Under the pieces are notes generated by a model. The model was given only the letters and a program-made list of their open reading frames with translations. It made no database searches and was not told where the DNA came from. The translations under genes were made by a program, and so were the position numbers. A stretch of 64,000 nucleotides of DNA from the NCBI GenBank assembly GCA_023229945.1, contig JALNYH010000007.1, forward strand, positions 14,360-78,359, read 5' to 3'. Positions 16,808-26,205 of the stretch are shown in pieces. This DNA comes from Arcobacteraceae bacterium. GTDB taxonomy: Bacteria; Campylobacterota; Campylobacteria; Campylobacterales; Arcobacteraceae. Numbering within the stretch: position 1 is the stretch's first letter; every line of letters begins with the position of its first letter.

Positions 16808-19024
16808 TTACTCTATTAAGTACTCTTCATTATGATATATTTTTGGAAATTCAACTGTAAAACAAGCACCTATGCCGTTTGGGGTTATCTTATTTTGAAG
16901 TGTTATTTGACCATGGAAGTGATTTTGTATGATTTGGCTACTCATATAAAGCCCCAAACCAGTCCCCTGAAATTGATGTTTTGTGGTAAAATATGGATCA
17001 AAGATTTTATCTTTTATTCCATCGCTCACACCTCCACCATTGTCTTGTATACAAATCTTGATATTATCATTTTCTTCGAATAATAATATTGAAACTATCT
17101 TATCTTCAATTTGGTTGTGTACGAGAGCATCTTTGGCATTGGATAAAAGATTTAAAACTACTTGTGATAATAAATTATCACTCCCAAAATAATATATATT
17201 TGAATCTAAATCTTTATTGATCTTAATAAAATTATTATCATATGATGCTTGAACTATTGTGATTGTTTCATCGATAGAAGTTGCTATAAAAAACTTTCTT
17301 TTAAGTTGGTCTTTTTTGAAGAAATTTCTAAAGTTATCAATTGTTTTTGATAAAAACTCAGCATTTTTGATAATTTGGTCATTAGCATCAATAATATCTT
17401 TTTCTTCCAGTAAGGAGAATTCTTGTTTTAATTTTAATCCACTAATAGATGAAGTAATAGCACTTAGAGGTTGTCTCCATTGATGTGCTATATTTGCCAT
17501 CATTTCACCAATGGCTGCAAGTCTGGTTTGTTGTTGTAATAATATATCTCTTTGGCGAAGTTGCTCTTGAGCAGTCTTTCGTTCTGTTATATCTCTTGAA
17601 CCTGCATACAAGTACATTTTACCATCCAATTCTACACCAGCTGTTCTAACTTCAACATCAAATACATTACCATCTTTTCTTTTGTGTTTTGTTTCAAATG
17701 TTTTAGGATTTATTACAAGTTCAGAAATTGTTTTTGGGTTGAAGTCATTATCCCAGTCACATACATGTAAAGTTGATACTTCTTCTTTTGAATATCCTAA
17801 AGATTTTGCAAATGAATCACTAAACATAAATATATTGCCTTCCATATCAAGAATATGTATATAATCCCCAGCATTTTCAAGAATTGTTTTGACCCTACGA
17901 GTTTCTTCTATCAAAGAGTGTTCTAAAATTAATTTTTCAGTAATATCTTCAGCCAAACCTATATATCCATATATTTTACCATTAGAATCTTTTTGAGCTG
18001 TGACACTAAGTCTTATTTGAATAGGATTACCATTTTTAGCTATGTATGTCCAATTATGCTCATTTGGTAGATTTTTATCTGTTTTGATTACAAAAACTTT
18101 AAAAGTAGGTTCTATAATTTCACCTAATTCTTTACTAAATTCTTTTGATCGTTGTATAATTTCATTTTTATCATGTAATATTTCAGGAGTAATTTTACCA
18201 ACTACATCATCTGCTTTATATCCGAGCATTTCTTCTGATTTATTATTGAAACTTGTAATAATTCCATTTTTATCTGTTGCAATCATTGCGTAAGCTATAT
18301 TATTGATTAGAGCATTTTGAAATTCATTTTGTTGCTGTATTGTTGAAAGTTGATTTTTGATATGAAAAGTCATAGTATTAAATGTTTTTGCCAAATGACC
18401 TATTTCATCATCAGTATTGATATCAAGTTTAACATCAAAATTTTTATTGGAAACATTTTCTGCTGCATTAGTCAATAAAAAAAGATGTTTAGTTAATAAA
18501 TATCCAATAGTGAGTAACAATATAGTAGTCAAAGCTATTTCAACCAAAGCTATTATAAAACTTTGTTCAAAAAGTTCACTTTTTGCATTTTGTAAGAATG
18601 TAGTATCGACACCAAAATAAACTTCAGCATAGGTTTGACCTAAAAAATCAATACTTGTTTTTGTATTATAAACATCAAAATTTGTATTGAATTCATTGTT
18701 TATTTTTGGTATTTCTTTTTCTAAATCCCATTTTGAAGAAGCAATAATTTGTTTGTCATCTTTTACAAAAATATATGATATCTTATTTGAATGTGTGAAT
18801 TCATTTAGAAGTGAATTTAAGCTTGCATAATCTCTTGAAACTACAAGAGGAAGTAATGATGCATTAATATTTGATTTTGTCTCACTCAATTGCTTCATTG
18901 CTTGTGCAGTCAAATGATTTTCAATAAGTCTTGAGCTATTTGCAATTAGAAGACCTAGCATTATGATTTGAATTAATACAGAAAAAGCTATTAGCTTAAA
19001 TCTGAGGCTTTTATAAAATTTCAT
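16808..19024 (-). CDS. PAS-containing membrane sensor histidine kinase
   Basis: 738 residues. Membrane helices at about 9-29 and 155-177 enclose a ~125-residue periplasmic domain. HAMP follows (178-230), then two PAS domains with PAC segments (about 238-362 and 378-480), a dimerisation/phosphoacceptor helix with His514 in GEMMANIAHQWRQPLSAI, and a complete ATPase domain (N-box 625-634, DNGGG 661-665, DPYFTTK 676-682, GTGLGLYM from 687). The HQWRQPL form is common in Campylobacterota kinases. Its start overlaps the stop of the PhnD-type binding protein by four bases, so the two are co-translated and the binding protein is the likely ligand receptor. The response regulator at 19980 is the natural partner. 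Confidence 0.9.
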   Translation of the reverse strand: MKFYKSLRFKLIAFSVLIQIIMLGLLIANSSRLIENHLTAQAMKQLSETKSNINASLLPLVVSRDYASLNSLLNEFTHSNKISYIFVKDDKQIIASSKWDLEKEIPKINNEFNTNFDVYNTKTSIDFLGQTYAEVYFGVDTTFLQNAKSELFEQSFIIALVEIALTTILLLTIGYLLTKHLFLLTNAAENVSNKNFDVKLDINTDDEIGHLAKTFNTMTFHIKNQLSTIQQQNEFQNALINNIAYAMIATDKNGIITSFNNKSEEMLGYKADDVVGKITPEILHDKNEIIQRSKEFSKELGEIIEPTFKVFVIKTDKNLPNEHNWTYIAKNGNPIQIRLSVTAQKDSNGKIYGYIGLAEDITEKLILEHSLIEETRRVKTILENAGDYIHILDMEGNIFMFSDSFAKSLGYSKEEVSTLHVCDWDNDFNPKTISELVINPKTFETKHKRKDGNVFDVEVRTAGVELDGKMYLYAGSRDITERKTAQEQLRQRDILLQQQTRLAAIGEMMANIAHQWRQPLSAITSSISGLKLKQEFSLLEEKDIIDANDQIIKNAEFLSKTIDNFRNFFKKDQLKRKFFIATSIDETITIVQASYDNNFIKINKDLDSNIYYFGSDNLLSQVVLNLLSNAKDALVHNQIEDKIVSILLFEENDNIKICIQDNGGGVSDGIKDKIFDPYFTTKHQFQGTGLGLYMSSQIIQNHFHGQITLQNKITPNGIGACFTVEFPKIYHNEEYLIE

Positions 19025-19842
19025 TTAAGTCCCAAAAATCCCTTTGTTTCTTCCAACACAGGTTGTATAGAATCAAAATCCTTTTGTGAAATATCAATAT
19101 AACTTTTATATCCTGTCTTTTGAAAAAATTCTAAACCTTTTGGTGATGATTGAAAGTCTATAAGAGCTTTTTTGATTAGCACAATTTTATTAGAGCCAAG
19201 AGAGGGATTTGCAATAGTAAAAAGATGTGGCATAGCAAAGTCTGATTCTATAATTCTAATTTGACTTTTTATATTTTCATCTGTTAGCTGTTGTATCGGG
19301 GTATGTGTAGTAATAGCAGCATCACTTTCATGTAATACTACACTCATTATTGCACTTGTATGCGATTTGTAATTCATAAGAGTAAAATCTATTCCATTTA
19401 CAAAGCTTTCATCAATAAGAGATTTTATTCCAGCGATTGACGATACTGATAAATAGTTGGACATGGAAATTTTTTTGTTTTTCAAATCACTTATTTTTGA
19501 ATATCCACTATTTTTTAATACTACAAAAATTGGTTTTAAATTAGTGTTATATCTAACAAGAGGTACAAATCCATCTTGTATATGAAGAAGTCCAAAATGA
19601 GGTCCAGTTATAATAATATCAAATTGACCTTTGGCAGTATCTTCAAAAAACTTTTCATAACTAGCCGAAGTATAAATTTGCACTTCTTGATTTAATTCAG
19701 AAGATAAAAAATCTTTTAATGGTTGATGAATATTTAATATTTTTAAAGCATCTGCATACGGTAAAACGCCGATTTTAATCCCATCAGCTAAAACACAACT
19801 AGTATATAATAGAATCAAACCTACAACTTTATTAAACTTCAC
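19021..19842 (-). CDS. PhnD-type periplasmic binding protein (sensor subunit)
   Basis: 273 residues from a GTG start at 19842; GAGG lies six bases upstream and the signal peptide KFNKVVGLILLYTSCVLA follows directly. In-frame starts further upstream lack such support. The mature part is the phosphate/phosphonate/PhnD-like binding fold: IKIGVLPYADALKILN, YEKFFEDTAKGQFDIIITGPHFG and VLKNSGYSKISDLKNKKISM. No ABC permease or ATPase gene is adjacent. Instead the stop overlaps the histidine kinase start (ATGA), so it most likely feeds a signal to that kinase, as related binding proteins do in TorS-type systems. The ligand cannot be told from sequence. Confidence 0.85.
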   Translation of the reverse strand: MKFNKVVGLILLYTSCVLADGIKIGVLPYADALKILNIHQPLKDFLSSELNQEVQIYTSASYEKFFEDTAKGQFDIIITGPHFGLLHIQDGFVPLVRYNTNLKPIFVVLKNSGYSKISDLKNKKISMSNYLSVSSIAGIKSLIDESFVNGIDFTLMNYKSHTSAIMSVVLHESDAAITTHTPIQQLTDENIKSQIRIIESDFAMPHLFTIANPSLGSNKIVLIKKALIDFQSSPKGLEFFQKTGYKSYIDISQKDFDSIQPVLEETKGFLGLK

Positions 19843-19979
19843 ATTACACCTCATAAAATAGTATGATAATACATTATTACAAAATGATAACACTAATGAA
19901 CTTTGTTATAGCTTTTGTGTTTAAATCAAAAACTCAATAAAGAGAGCAGAATCACTCTCTTTAATATAAAACAATAAGT

Positions 19980-20726
19980 TTAGTGAATAGGTGTAATTTT
20001 ATAACCAATGTTAGATAATGTGTTCATGATAGAATGAGTTGTTTTTTTTCTAATATTTTTTGCAACAGTTCTGAGTGTATCAATAGATATTGGTTTGCCA
20101 TTTTTTTGTTTAAAATGTTCTTGAATTTCTTCATATGTAACTATTTTTGATATGTTTGCAATTAAGAGTTCAATTAATGTAATCTCTTGAGATGTTAATG
20201 TTATTTCTTCACTACCTTTTATAAAGCATTTTGCAGTATATGAATAAAAATATCCATCTTGAAGCTCAACCATATCATTAGTATTATTTGAAGATGTTTT
20301 AGAATTAGTATTGTTTTTAGCATCCCTTTTATCTTTTATCTTTTTACCAGTTTCATCAAGGTATTCAAAAAATAATGACTCTTTAAAAGGTTTTATAAAA
20401 TATTTATCAATATCGTATTCAATCGCATCTAGTAAATAATCAGTTTCAGCATAAGCTGAAGTTACTACTATGATTTTATTCTTATCGAAAGCCCTTACAA
20501 ATCTAGCAAAATCAAGTCCAGTATCACTATCTGGTAATCTTACATCTGTAATTATCAAGTCAAAATCATTATAACCTAAATCAAAACTTTCTGCAGCTTC
20601 TTGATATGTTGTTACATGTTTGACTTTAGCACCAAGTCTTGTTAAGATACTTACAAAATTGAAAGATATTACTTCATCATCTTCAATGTACAATATATTC
20701 AAATCTTTTATATTTGTGTATAACAT
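19980..20726 (-). CDS. OmpR-type response regulator
   Basis: 248 residues. The receiver domain (about 9-125) has acidic residues in YIEDDE, phosphoacceptor Asp61 in IITDVRLPDSD, a Thr/Ser in VVTSAYAE and Lys112 in YFIKPF. A Lys/Asn/Ser-rich linker (about 127-150) leads to a winged-helix DNA-binding domain (SQEITLIELLIANISKIVTYEE, then IDTLRTVAKNIRKK). It regulates transcription; its targets are unknown, and the neighbouring chemoreceptor and cytochrome genes are candidates. It lies about 140 bases upstream of the PhnD-like/kinase pair on the same strand. Confidence 0.9.
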   Translation of the reverse strand: MLYTNIKDLNILYIEDDEVISFNFVSILTRLGAKVKHVTTYQEAAESFDLGYNDFDLIITDVRLPDSDTGLDFARFVRAFDKNKIIVVTSAYAETDYLLDAIEYDIDKYFIKPFKESLFFEYLDETGKKIKDKRDAKNNTNSKTSSNNTNDMVELQDGYFYSYTAKCFIKGSEEITLTSQEITLIELLIANISKIVTYEEIQEHFKQKNGKPISIDTLRTVAKNIRKKTTHSIMNTLSNIGYKITPIH

Positions 20727-20816
20727 GTTTTACTCTTTAATATAATATATGTAACTTTATCAAATAATTACTTAATATTTAATTTATTAAGTAATTAAAG
20801 ACAAATTACTTGAACT

Positions 20817-23018
20817 TCATTTCTTATTGTTCATACAAAAATCTCTTTTGAGATTATTTAAATGTCCAAATACTCTGAGAAGTGATTCTTCCACCATTTT
20901 AGCTGTAATTTCCAAATCTTTATTATCGACTTTTTGTGCATTTTGACTAACAAATTTTTGTAAATTATTTGTGAATGTTATATTATTTAATTTAATATCA
21001 TCAAGTACTTCTTGTGAAATCTTATATTTTGAACTTACATTATCTAACCAAATATTAAGTTTGTCAAACTGAGGTACTTTAAAATCTTCAAACTTACCAA
21101 TTTTTGAGTAAGTATCATCTTTTAATCTAATAGCATCCACTTTTATTTGTGCAGTATCATAAACTAAATCAATATTACAAACTTTTTCTCTAGATTCAGG
21201 AATAAAACTTGCACGAGATGCAGCATTTACAAGTGAATCAGATAGTTTTGCTATATCTAAAGACATAGTAGATATATCAGTTGCAACACTTGCATTCTCT
21301 TGTGTTGCACTATCTAGCTTATTCACAGCATCACTAATTTGATTCATTGCTAATTCTTGCTCTTTTGAAGCACTAGTTACTTGCTCTATCATATCTATAG
21401 TTGATTTGATTTGATCATTTAGTTTATTGTACCCATCTATCATATTAGCAGAAATAGATTTACCTTCATTGGCTTGTTTGGATGCACTTCCTACTAAGGC
21501 TTTAATCTCTTTTGCAGCATCAGCACTTCTTGAAGCTAGATTTCTAACCTCTCCAGCAACCACTGCAAATCCTTTTCCTGCCTCTCCTGCAGTTGCAGCT
21601 TCAACTGCCGCATTAAGTGAAAGAATGTTTGTTTGGAATGCTATTTGATCAATTACTTCAATTGCATCATTTATAGCAGTGACTTTTTTATTTATCTCGT
21701 CCATAGATGAAGCAGTTGTATTTGCTAAATTTAATCCACTTGTTGCTGAATGATTAACATCTTTTGCTAAATTTGCCATATCAATAGTATTTTGTGCAGT
21801 ACTTCTAATGTTTGAAGTAATTTCTTCGATTGCTGCAGCTGTTTCTTCAAGACTTGCTGCTTGAGAATTTGATGAATGTGATAAATTCGATGAGTTTTTT
21901 GATAAACCATGTGTACTAGCATTTAAGCTACTTCCTGCGTTCATAACCATAGCTAAAAGTTCACTAGTGTTGTTTCCTACTAGTTTGATAGCACTTGTGA
22001 CACTTCCCAAATCTCCATATATTCCAGCATCATCTAATGTGTAATCAAATTTTGATTCACTATATTGTCTTAATGTATAATTTATTTTATTAAGTGTAGT
22101 ATGTGTATCAACTATCATAAGGTTTAGCTTATTTTTAAGTTCTTCAACATAAGGATTTGATGCTGATGATTGTACTTCATATACAAAGAAACCATTTGCA
22201 CATTTTTGTAATACATCACTAGCTTCTTCTATAACAATCTTATCTTTTTCAAGTCCAGCTTGAACTTTATCCATATATTTGTTGAATAGTGTTGTTACTT
22301 CACCAATTTCATCATTTGAAGTTATTGGAAGTTTAATATCAGAACTATTAGATTTTAAAAGATTTTCAAATCCATTTTTAAGTCCATCAATAGGTTTCGT
22401 AGCTCTTGTAATTGCCCAAAAGACAAGTCCAATTGTAAGCCATCCCAGAATTGTAGATGTTATAAAAATACTAAGAGCTATAGCATTTCTTTTACTATCT
22501 GAATCTTCAAGTGAAAAAGTTAAATCCATAACACCAATAACATCACCTTCATTTTGATTTGCATGACACATTAGACATTCATTTGTTGCAATCATAGGTC
22601 TTAACATTCTTATGAGATGGTTATCATCAGTATACTCTATTAATTCCTCTTTTTTTGAATTTAAGACTCTTAGTGCATCTGGGTCTTTTGTTACACTTTC
22701 TCCTGGAGAATATAAATCTAACAATGCTTGAGATTTTGAAACATTTAATGAATGAACTCCACTAATCGCTCCACCATCTTCTCTAGACTTTGCAATAATA
22801 GATGGATCACCTGTGTTCATAGCATTTCTTAAGCTTTGGAAGATTGCTGTACTTAACATATGTAAGTTTTCAGTTGTAGTTTCTATTGAAGTTTCTTCAA
22901 CTTTTTTTACAGTTGTATAAATAACTGCTAAACTACTTAAACTTATCAAAGCCCACATAGCAAATACTATCTTATAGCTTATCTTTGAACTAATTAAATT
23001 AAAAACTTTGGTAATCAC
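20817..23018 (-). CDS. Haem-c-binding chemoreceptor with DUF3365 sensor and a degenerate CZB tail
   Basis: 733 residues. Membrane helix 16-37, then a periplasmic DUF3365/Tll0287-like domain with a covalent haem motif CLMCH at 148-152, second helix 178-204, HAMP 205-258, a connecting region, the chemoreceptor tip (IDQIAFQTNILSLNAAVEAA, GEAGKGFAVVAGEVRNLA) and a C-terminal four-helix segment. That tail aligns with the CZB domain of the receptor at 30620 (VCNIDLVYDTA with VCDIDLVYKTA), but the zinc ligands are gone: DHILFK is DAIRLK, CDMGKW is FDKLNIW, and the H-x3-H helix has Asn and Thr instead. Related Geobacter receptors use such haem domains for redox sensing. The next gene downstream on the plus side is a small cytochrome c. 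Confidence 0.9.
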   Translation of the reverse strand: MITKVFNLISSKISYKIVFAMWALISLSSLAVIYTTVKKVEETSIETTTENLHMLSTAIFQSLRNAMNTGDPSIIAKSREDGGAISGVHSLNVSKSQALLDLYSPGESVTKDPDALRVLNSKKEELIEYTDDNHLIRMLRPMIATNECLMCHANQNEGDVIGVMDLTFSLEDSDSKRNAIALSIFITSTILGWLTIGLVFWAITRATKPIDGLKNGFENLLKSNSSDIKLPITSNDEIGEVTTLFNKYMDKVQAGLEKDKIVIEEASDVLQKCANGFFVYEVQSSASNPYVEELKNKLNLMIVDTHTTLNKINYTLRQYSESKFDYTLDDAGIYGDLGSVTSAIKLVGNNTSELLAMVMNAGSSLNASTHGLSKNSSNLSHSSNSQAASLEETAAAIEEITSNIRSTAQNTIDMANLAKDVNHSATSGLNLANTTASSMDEINKKVTAINDAIEVIDQIAFQTNILSLNAAVEAATAGEAGKGFAVVAGEVRNLASRSADAAKEIKALVGSASKQANEGKSISANMIDGYNKLNDQIKSTIDMIEQVTSASKEQELAMNQISDAVNKLDSATQENASVATDISTMSLDIAKLSDSLVNAASRASFIPESREKVCNIDLVYDTAQIKVDAIRLKDDTYSKIGKFEDFKVPQFDKLNIWLDNVSSKYKISQEVLDDIKLNNITFTNNLQKFVSQNAQKVDNKDLEITAKMVEESLLRVFGHLNNLKRDFCMNNKK

Positions 23019-23072
23019 ATCTTATCCTTTATCTGTCTATCTATGAAATATATGAAAAATTTAAACTATATT

Positions 23073-23366
23073 TTATTTTATACTAGAAATAAAAGATGCT
23101 AAAGATTTAATATCATCATCACTTAATTTTGAAGCAATTGGTTTTTTAACTGCTAACATACCATGAACATTTCTGCTTCCATCTTTGTACCCTTGCAATG
23201 CTGCAACTATATCAGCCTCAGCCCAACCAGCTATAATATCACTCTTACCTAAAGCTTTCTTCTCTGCACTTGCTCCATGACATGATGCACATTGTGTCTT
23301 ATACAAATCTGCACTAGCAAAAGAGATTGACACTAACGCTAAAGTTGTAATTAATATTTTTTTCAT
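23073..23366 (-). CDS. Small periplasmic cytochrome c (c553-like)
   Basis: 97 residues: signal peptide (1-19, ending FASA), then a single haem site CASCH at 27-31. It has a GxxxxxxH-GM-like stretch (NVHGMLAVKKP) offering the axial Met, and a C-terminal helix DDDIKSLASFISSIK typical of class I cytochromes c. It shuttles single electrons in the periplasm, for example to the cytochrome c peroxidase or terminal oxidases. It lies 54 bases upstream of the haem chemoreceptor on the same strand and is likely transcribed with it. Confidence 0.9.
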   Translation of the reverse strand: MKKILITTLALVSISFASADLYKTQCASCHGASAEKKALGKSDIIAGWAEADIVAALQGYKDGSRNVHGMLAVKKPIASKLSDDDIKSLASFISSIK

Positions 23367-23496
23367 TTTTTATCCTTAAAAGTAATTTTCATATCTTATT
23401 CATTTTGACCTTACATACAGCTTAAAGAATCTATATTTATACAAAATTTATACAAAAAAATAATATTTTATATGAATAAAGAAGAGATATTTATCT

Positions 23497-24462
23497 TTAA
23501 CCTCCAGTTTCATAAAAAGCTCTTGAAGAATCTCCTTCGCTTTCATCACTCCATTTATTTTTTTCTGGTTTATTGGATAATACTTTTTTTAGAATTTCAA
23601 TTGCACCATCTATATCACAATTTCTTACATAATCTCTTATACTCATGGCATCTTCAAAGTATAGACAAGGAATCAAAAACCCTTCAGCTGTAAGTCTTAT
23701 ACGATTACAACTAGCACAAAAATCATCAAGGTGAGGCTCAATAATACCAAATTCATATCCATCATCTAGTGCAAAATACTGAGCAGGTGAAGTTGAATTT
23801 CTTGGTATTTTTTTGAAATGGTATTTTGTAGATATAATATCTTGAATTTTAGAACTTTTTAATCCTTTAAGTCCACTTTTTGCATAAGAGTTTTCCATAA
23901 ATTCTATAAATCTTATTACAAAACCTTCTTTTTTACAAAATTCTAGTAATGAAATAATTTCATTATCATTGATATTTTGTATTGGAACACAGTTTATTTT
24001 TACATGAAGACCGACCTTTTTTGCTTCAAAAATACCTTCTAAAACATCTTTTAAAACATCTTTTTGGGCTATTTTAGCAGCTTTATCTGCAATCAAAGAA
24101 TCTAAAGAAATATTTATTCGCTTAAGCCCTGCATCTTTTAGTCTTTGGGCTACATTTTTGAGTAAAAAGCCATTTGTGGTAAGTGCTAAGTCAATATTGG
24201 AGTCATAATTATAAATCATCCCAATAAATTTATCCAAATCTTCACGAAGGAGTGGTTCACCACCTGTTAGACGAACTTTTTTAATACCTTGATCAATTGA
24301 TGCTTTTACAAATTTGAACATATCTTCAAAGGATAGGATATTTTCTTTTGGAACCCAAGAAAAAGGTTTTTCAGGCATACAATACTGACATCTGAAATTA
24401 CATCTTTCGGTTACTGAGATGCGAAGATAATCAACTTTTCTGCCGTGTCCGTCTATTAACAT
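23497..24462 (-). CDS. moaA: GTP 3',8-cyclase MoaA (molybdenum cofactor)
   Basis: 321 residues. The N-terminal radical-SAM cluster motif is CNFRCQYCMP (16-25), with RLTGGEPLLR after it. The C-terminal second cluster is CASCNRIRLTAEGFLIPCL, and the protein ends in Gly-Gly as needed for activity. MoaA starts molybdopterin synthesis by turning GTP into the cyclic precursor. AAGGA precedes the start, right next to an inverted repeat element. moaE and moaD are 13 kb away, so the pathway genes are scattered here. Confidence 0.95.
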   Translation of the reverse strand: MLIDGHGRKVDYLRISVTERCNFRCQYCMPEKPFSWVPKENILSFEDMFKFVKASIDQGIKKVRLTGGEPLLREDLDKFIGMIYNYDSNIDLALTTNGFLLKNVAQRLKDAGLKRINISLDSLIADKAAKIAQKDVLKDVLEGIFEAKKVGLHVKINCVPIQNINDNEIISLLEFCKKEGFVIRFIEFMENSYAKSGLKGLKSSKIQDIISTKYHFKKIPRNSTSPAQYFALDDGYEFGIIEPHLDDFCASCNRIRLTAEGFLIPCLYFEDAMSIRDYVRNCDIDGAIEILKKVLSNKPEKNKWSDESEGDSSRAFYETGG

Positions 24463-24475
24463 GTGAATCCTTTTT

Positions 24476-24591
24476 AATTAATAACTAACAATTAACAACT
24501 AACAATTGTGGAGTGACTTCGTCACAGCAAAATGCTATAAATAATGAGCGAAGCGAATACATAAATTATTAGTTATTAGCTATTAGTTATT
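24476..24591. repeat. Dispersed inverted-repeat element with 7-mer arms and CGCTTCGCTC core, copy A
   Basis: Left arm 24476-24507 and right arm 24564-24591 (AATTATT, AGTTATT, AGCTATT, AGTTATT) are inverted, degenerate 7-mer arrays. The core holds GTGACTTCGTCAC (24513-24525) and ATGAGCGAAGCGAAT (24544-24558). Copies B (29205) and C (37644) carry the same two motifs in the opposite orientation. Confidence 0.8.
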
Positions 24592-24605
24592 CGTTTACAA
24601 GAATA

Positions 24606-25850
24606 TCAAAGATATTTTTGTAAAACTTCTGGTATTTCTATACTCCCATCAGCCTTTTGGTAGTTTTCCATAATAGCTATAAGAGTTCTACCAACTGCTA
24701 AACTTGAGCCATTTAATGTATGTACAAGTTCATTTTTTTTATCTTCTTTGTATCTTATCTTAGCTCGTCTTGCTTGGAAGTCGTAAGTATTAGATATTGA
24801 GCTAATTTCTCTATATTTTCCTTGGGCTGGTAGCCAAACTTCTAAATCTATTGTTTTTGCTGCTCCAAAACCCAAATCTCCTGTACAAAGAAGTACTTTT
24901 TGATGAGCTAAACCTAAAGATGTCAATAAATCGCTAGCACAACTTACCATTTCATCAAAAATTTCTTCACTTTGAGATGGTTTGGTAATAGCTACAAGTT
25001 CAACTTTGTCAAATTGATGTTGTCTTATCATTCCTCTTGTATCTCTACCAGCACTTCCTGCTTCTTTTCTAAAGCAAGGTGTACATGAAGTAAGTTTCAA
25101 AGGAAGTTCTTCGCTGTTTATTATTTCATCACGATAAAGGTTTGTAAGACTCACCTCTGCTGTAGGAATCATATACAAATCTTCACCTTCTATTTTAAAC
25201 AAATCATCTTCAAATTTAGGTAGTTGCCCCGTTCCAAGTAGTGATGCACTGTTCGCCATCACAGGTACATTCCACTCAATAAATCCTCTTTTACGGTTGA
25301 AATCAAGCATATAGTTTATCAAGGCTCTTTCTAGTCTTGCACCCATGCCACTAAGTGCGGTAAATCTACTTTTTGCTAGTTTTACACCTCTTGTAAAATC
25401 AAGCCAACCATTGATTTCACCAAGATCAAAATGCTCTTTTGGAGTAAAACTGAACTCTTTTGGAGTTAGAATCTTCTCTAAAACAACATTTTCATTCTCA
25501 TCAGCTCCAATTGGAACTTCATCACTTGGTAAATTTGGCAAAGTCATAAGCTTAGATTCAAGCTCACATTCAAGCTCTTTTACTTCATTTTCTAATTCAA
25601 TTTTTTTCTCTTTTAGGTTGTCAATTTCAATTTTGAGTTCGCTTGAATCAAGACCTTGTTTTTTGAGAGAACCAAATTCTGCTGAAAGTTTATTTTGCGT
25701 AGCTTGTAAATCTTCCATTTGAGTTCTAGTTTGTTTAGTTTTGAGGCTTAATATTTTTAAATCTTCTAAAATTTCAGAGCTTACCCCTTTTTTAGCCAGT
25801 TTTGTACAAACTAAATCAAAATCTTTTTGTAATAATTTAACATCTATCAT
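24606..25850 (-). CDS. serS: Seryl-tRNA synthetase
   Basis: 414 residues from the ATG at 25850, which overlaps the stop of the upstream small gene (ATGA); a TTG start 30 bases earlier lacks support. An N-terminal coiled-coil arm (about 30-105, KKKIELENEVKELECELESK) grips tRNA-Ser. The class II core follows: motif 2 in PCFRKEAGSAGRDTRGMIRQHQF and motif 3 in NGSSLAVGRTLIAIMENYQ. It charges serine (and selenocysteine tRNA where present). Four-base coupling to the small Cys-rich gene makes them one operon. A repeat element lies downstream, before moaA. Confidence 0.95.
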   Translation of the reverse strand: MIDVKLLQKDFDLVCTKLAKKGVSSEILEDLKILSLKTKQTRTQMEDLQATQNKLSAEFGSLKKQGLDSSELKIEIDNLKEKKIELENEVKELECELESKLMTLPNLPSDEVPIGADENENVVLEKILTPKEFSFTPKEHFDLGEINGWLDFTRGVKLAKSRFTALSGMGARLERALINYMLDFNRKRGFIEWNVPVMANSASLLGTGQLPKFEDDLFKIEGEDLYMIPTAEVSLTNLYRDEIINSEELPLKLTSCTPCFRKEAGSAGRDTRGMIRQHQFDKVELVAITKPSQSEEIFDEMVSCASDLLTSLGLAHQKVLLCTGDLGFGAAKTIDLEVWLPAQGKYREISSISNTYDFQARRAKIRYKEDKKNELVHTLNGSSLAVGRTLIAIMENYQKADGSIEIPEVLQKYL

Positions 25851-26056
25851 TTGTTCATTTCCATTATTATATTTACACAATTTCCATCAACTTGATGGCT
25901 AAATTTATGTTTTTTGCAAAATTTAGTATTACCTTGCTCACACATCTGCTCAGCTGTACTGATAGCAACTTCTATAGTGTCACATTCAGTCTTTTCTTTC
26001 CAGTTTTTTCTTTTCTTTGCACACCCACAAAGTTTTTCTACTAATACAGTAGCCAT
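25847..26056 (-). CDS. Small cysteine-rich protein of unknown function
   Basis: 69 residues from the ATG at 26056, which has GGAGG eight bases upstream; longer versions lack such a site. Six cysteines (10, 12, 25, 39, 47, 60) are spread over a basic chain beginning MATVLVEKLCGCAKKRK, which suggests metal binding or disulfides in a cytoplasmic protein, as no signal peptide is seen. I do not recognise the family. It overlaps serS by four bases and so is translated with it, and it is divergent from the TAXI-type binding protein gene. Confidence 0.6.
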   Translation of the reverse strand: MATVLVEKLCGCAKKRKNWKEKTECDTIEVAISTAEQMCEQGNTKFCKKHKFSHQVDGNCVNIIMEMNK

Positions 26057-26205
26057 TAACAAACCTCCATTTGAAAATATCCAATTGTGGTATCTTAGCA
26101 AAAAATTGATAAAATATGCTTTGACTTATATCAAATATAGATTTTAGTAGTAATAGTTGGGGTTTTTTGGTTATGTAATTAAACCTTATCAGTAAAAGGG
26201 TAGAT

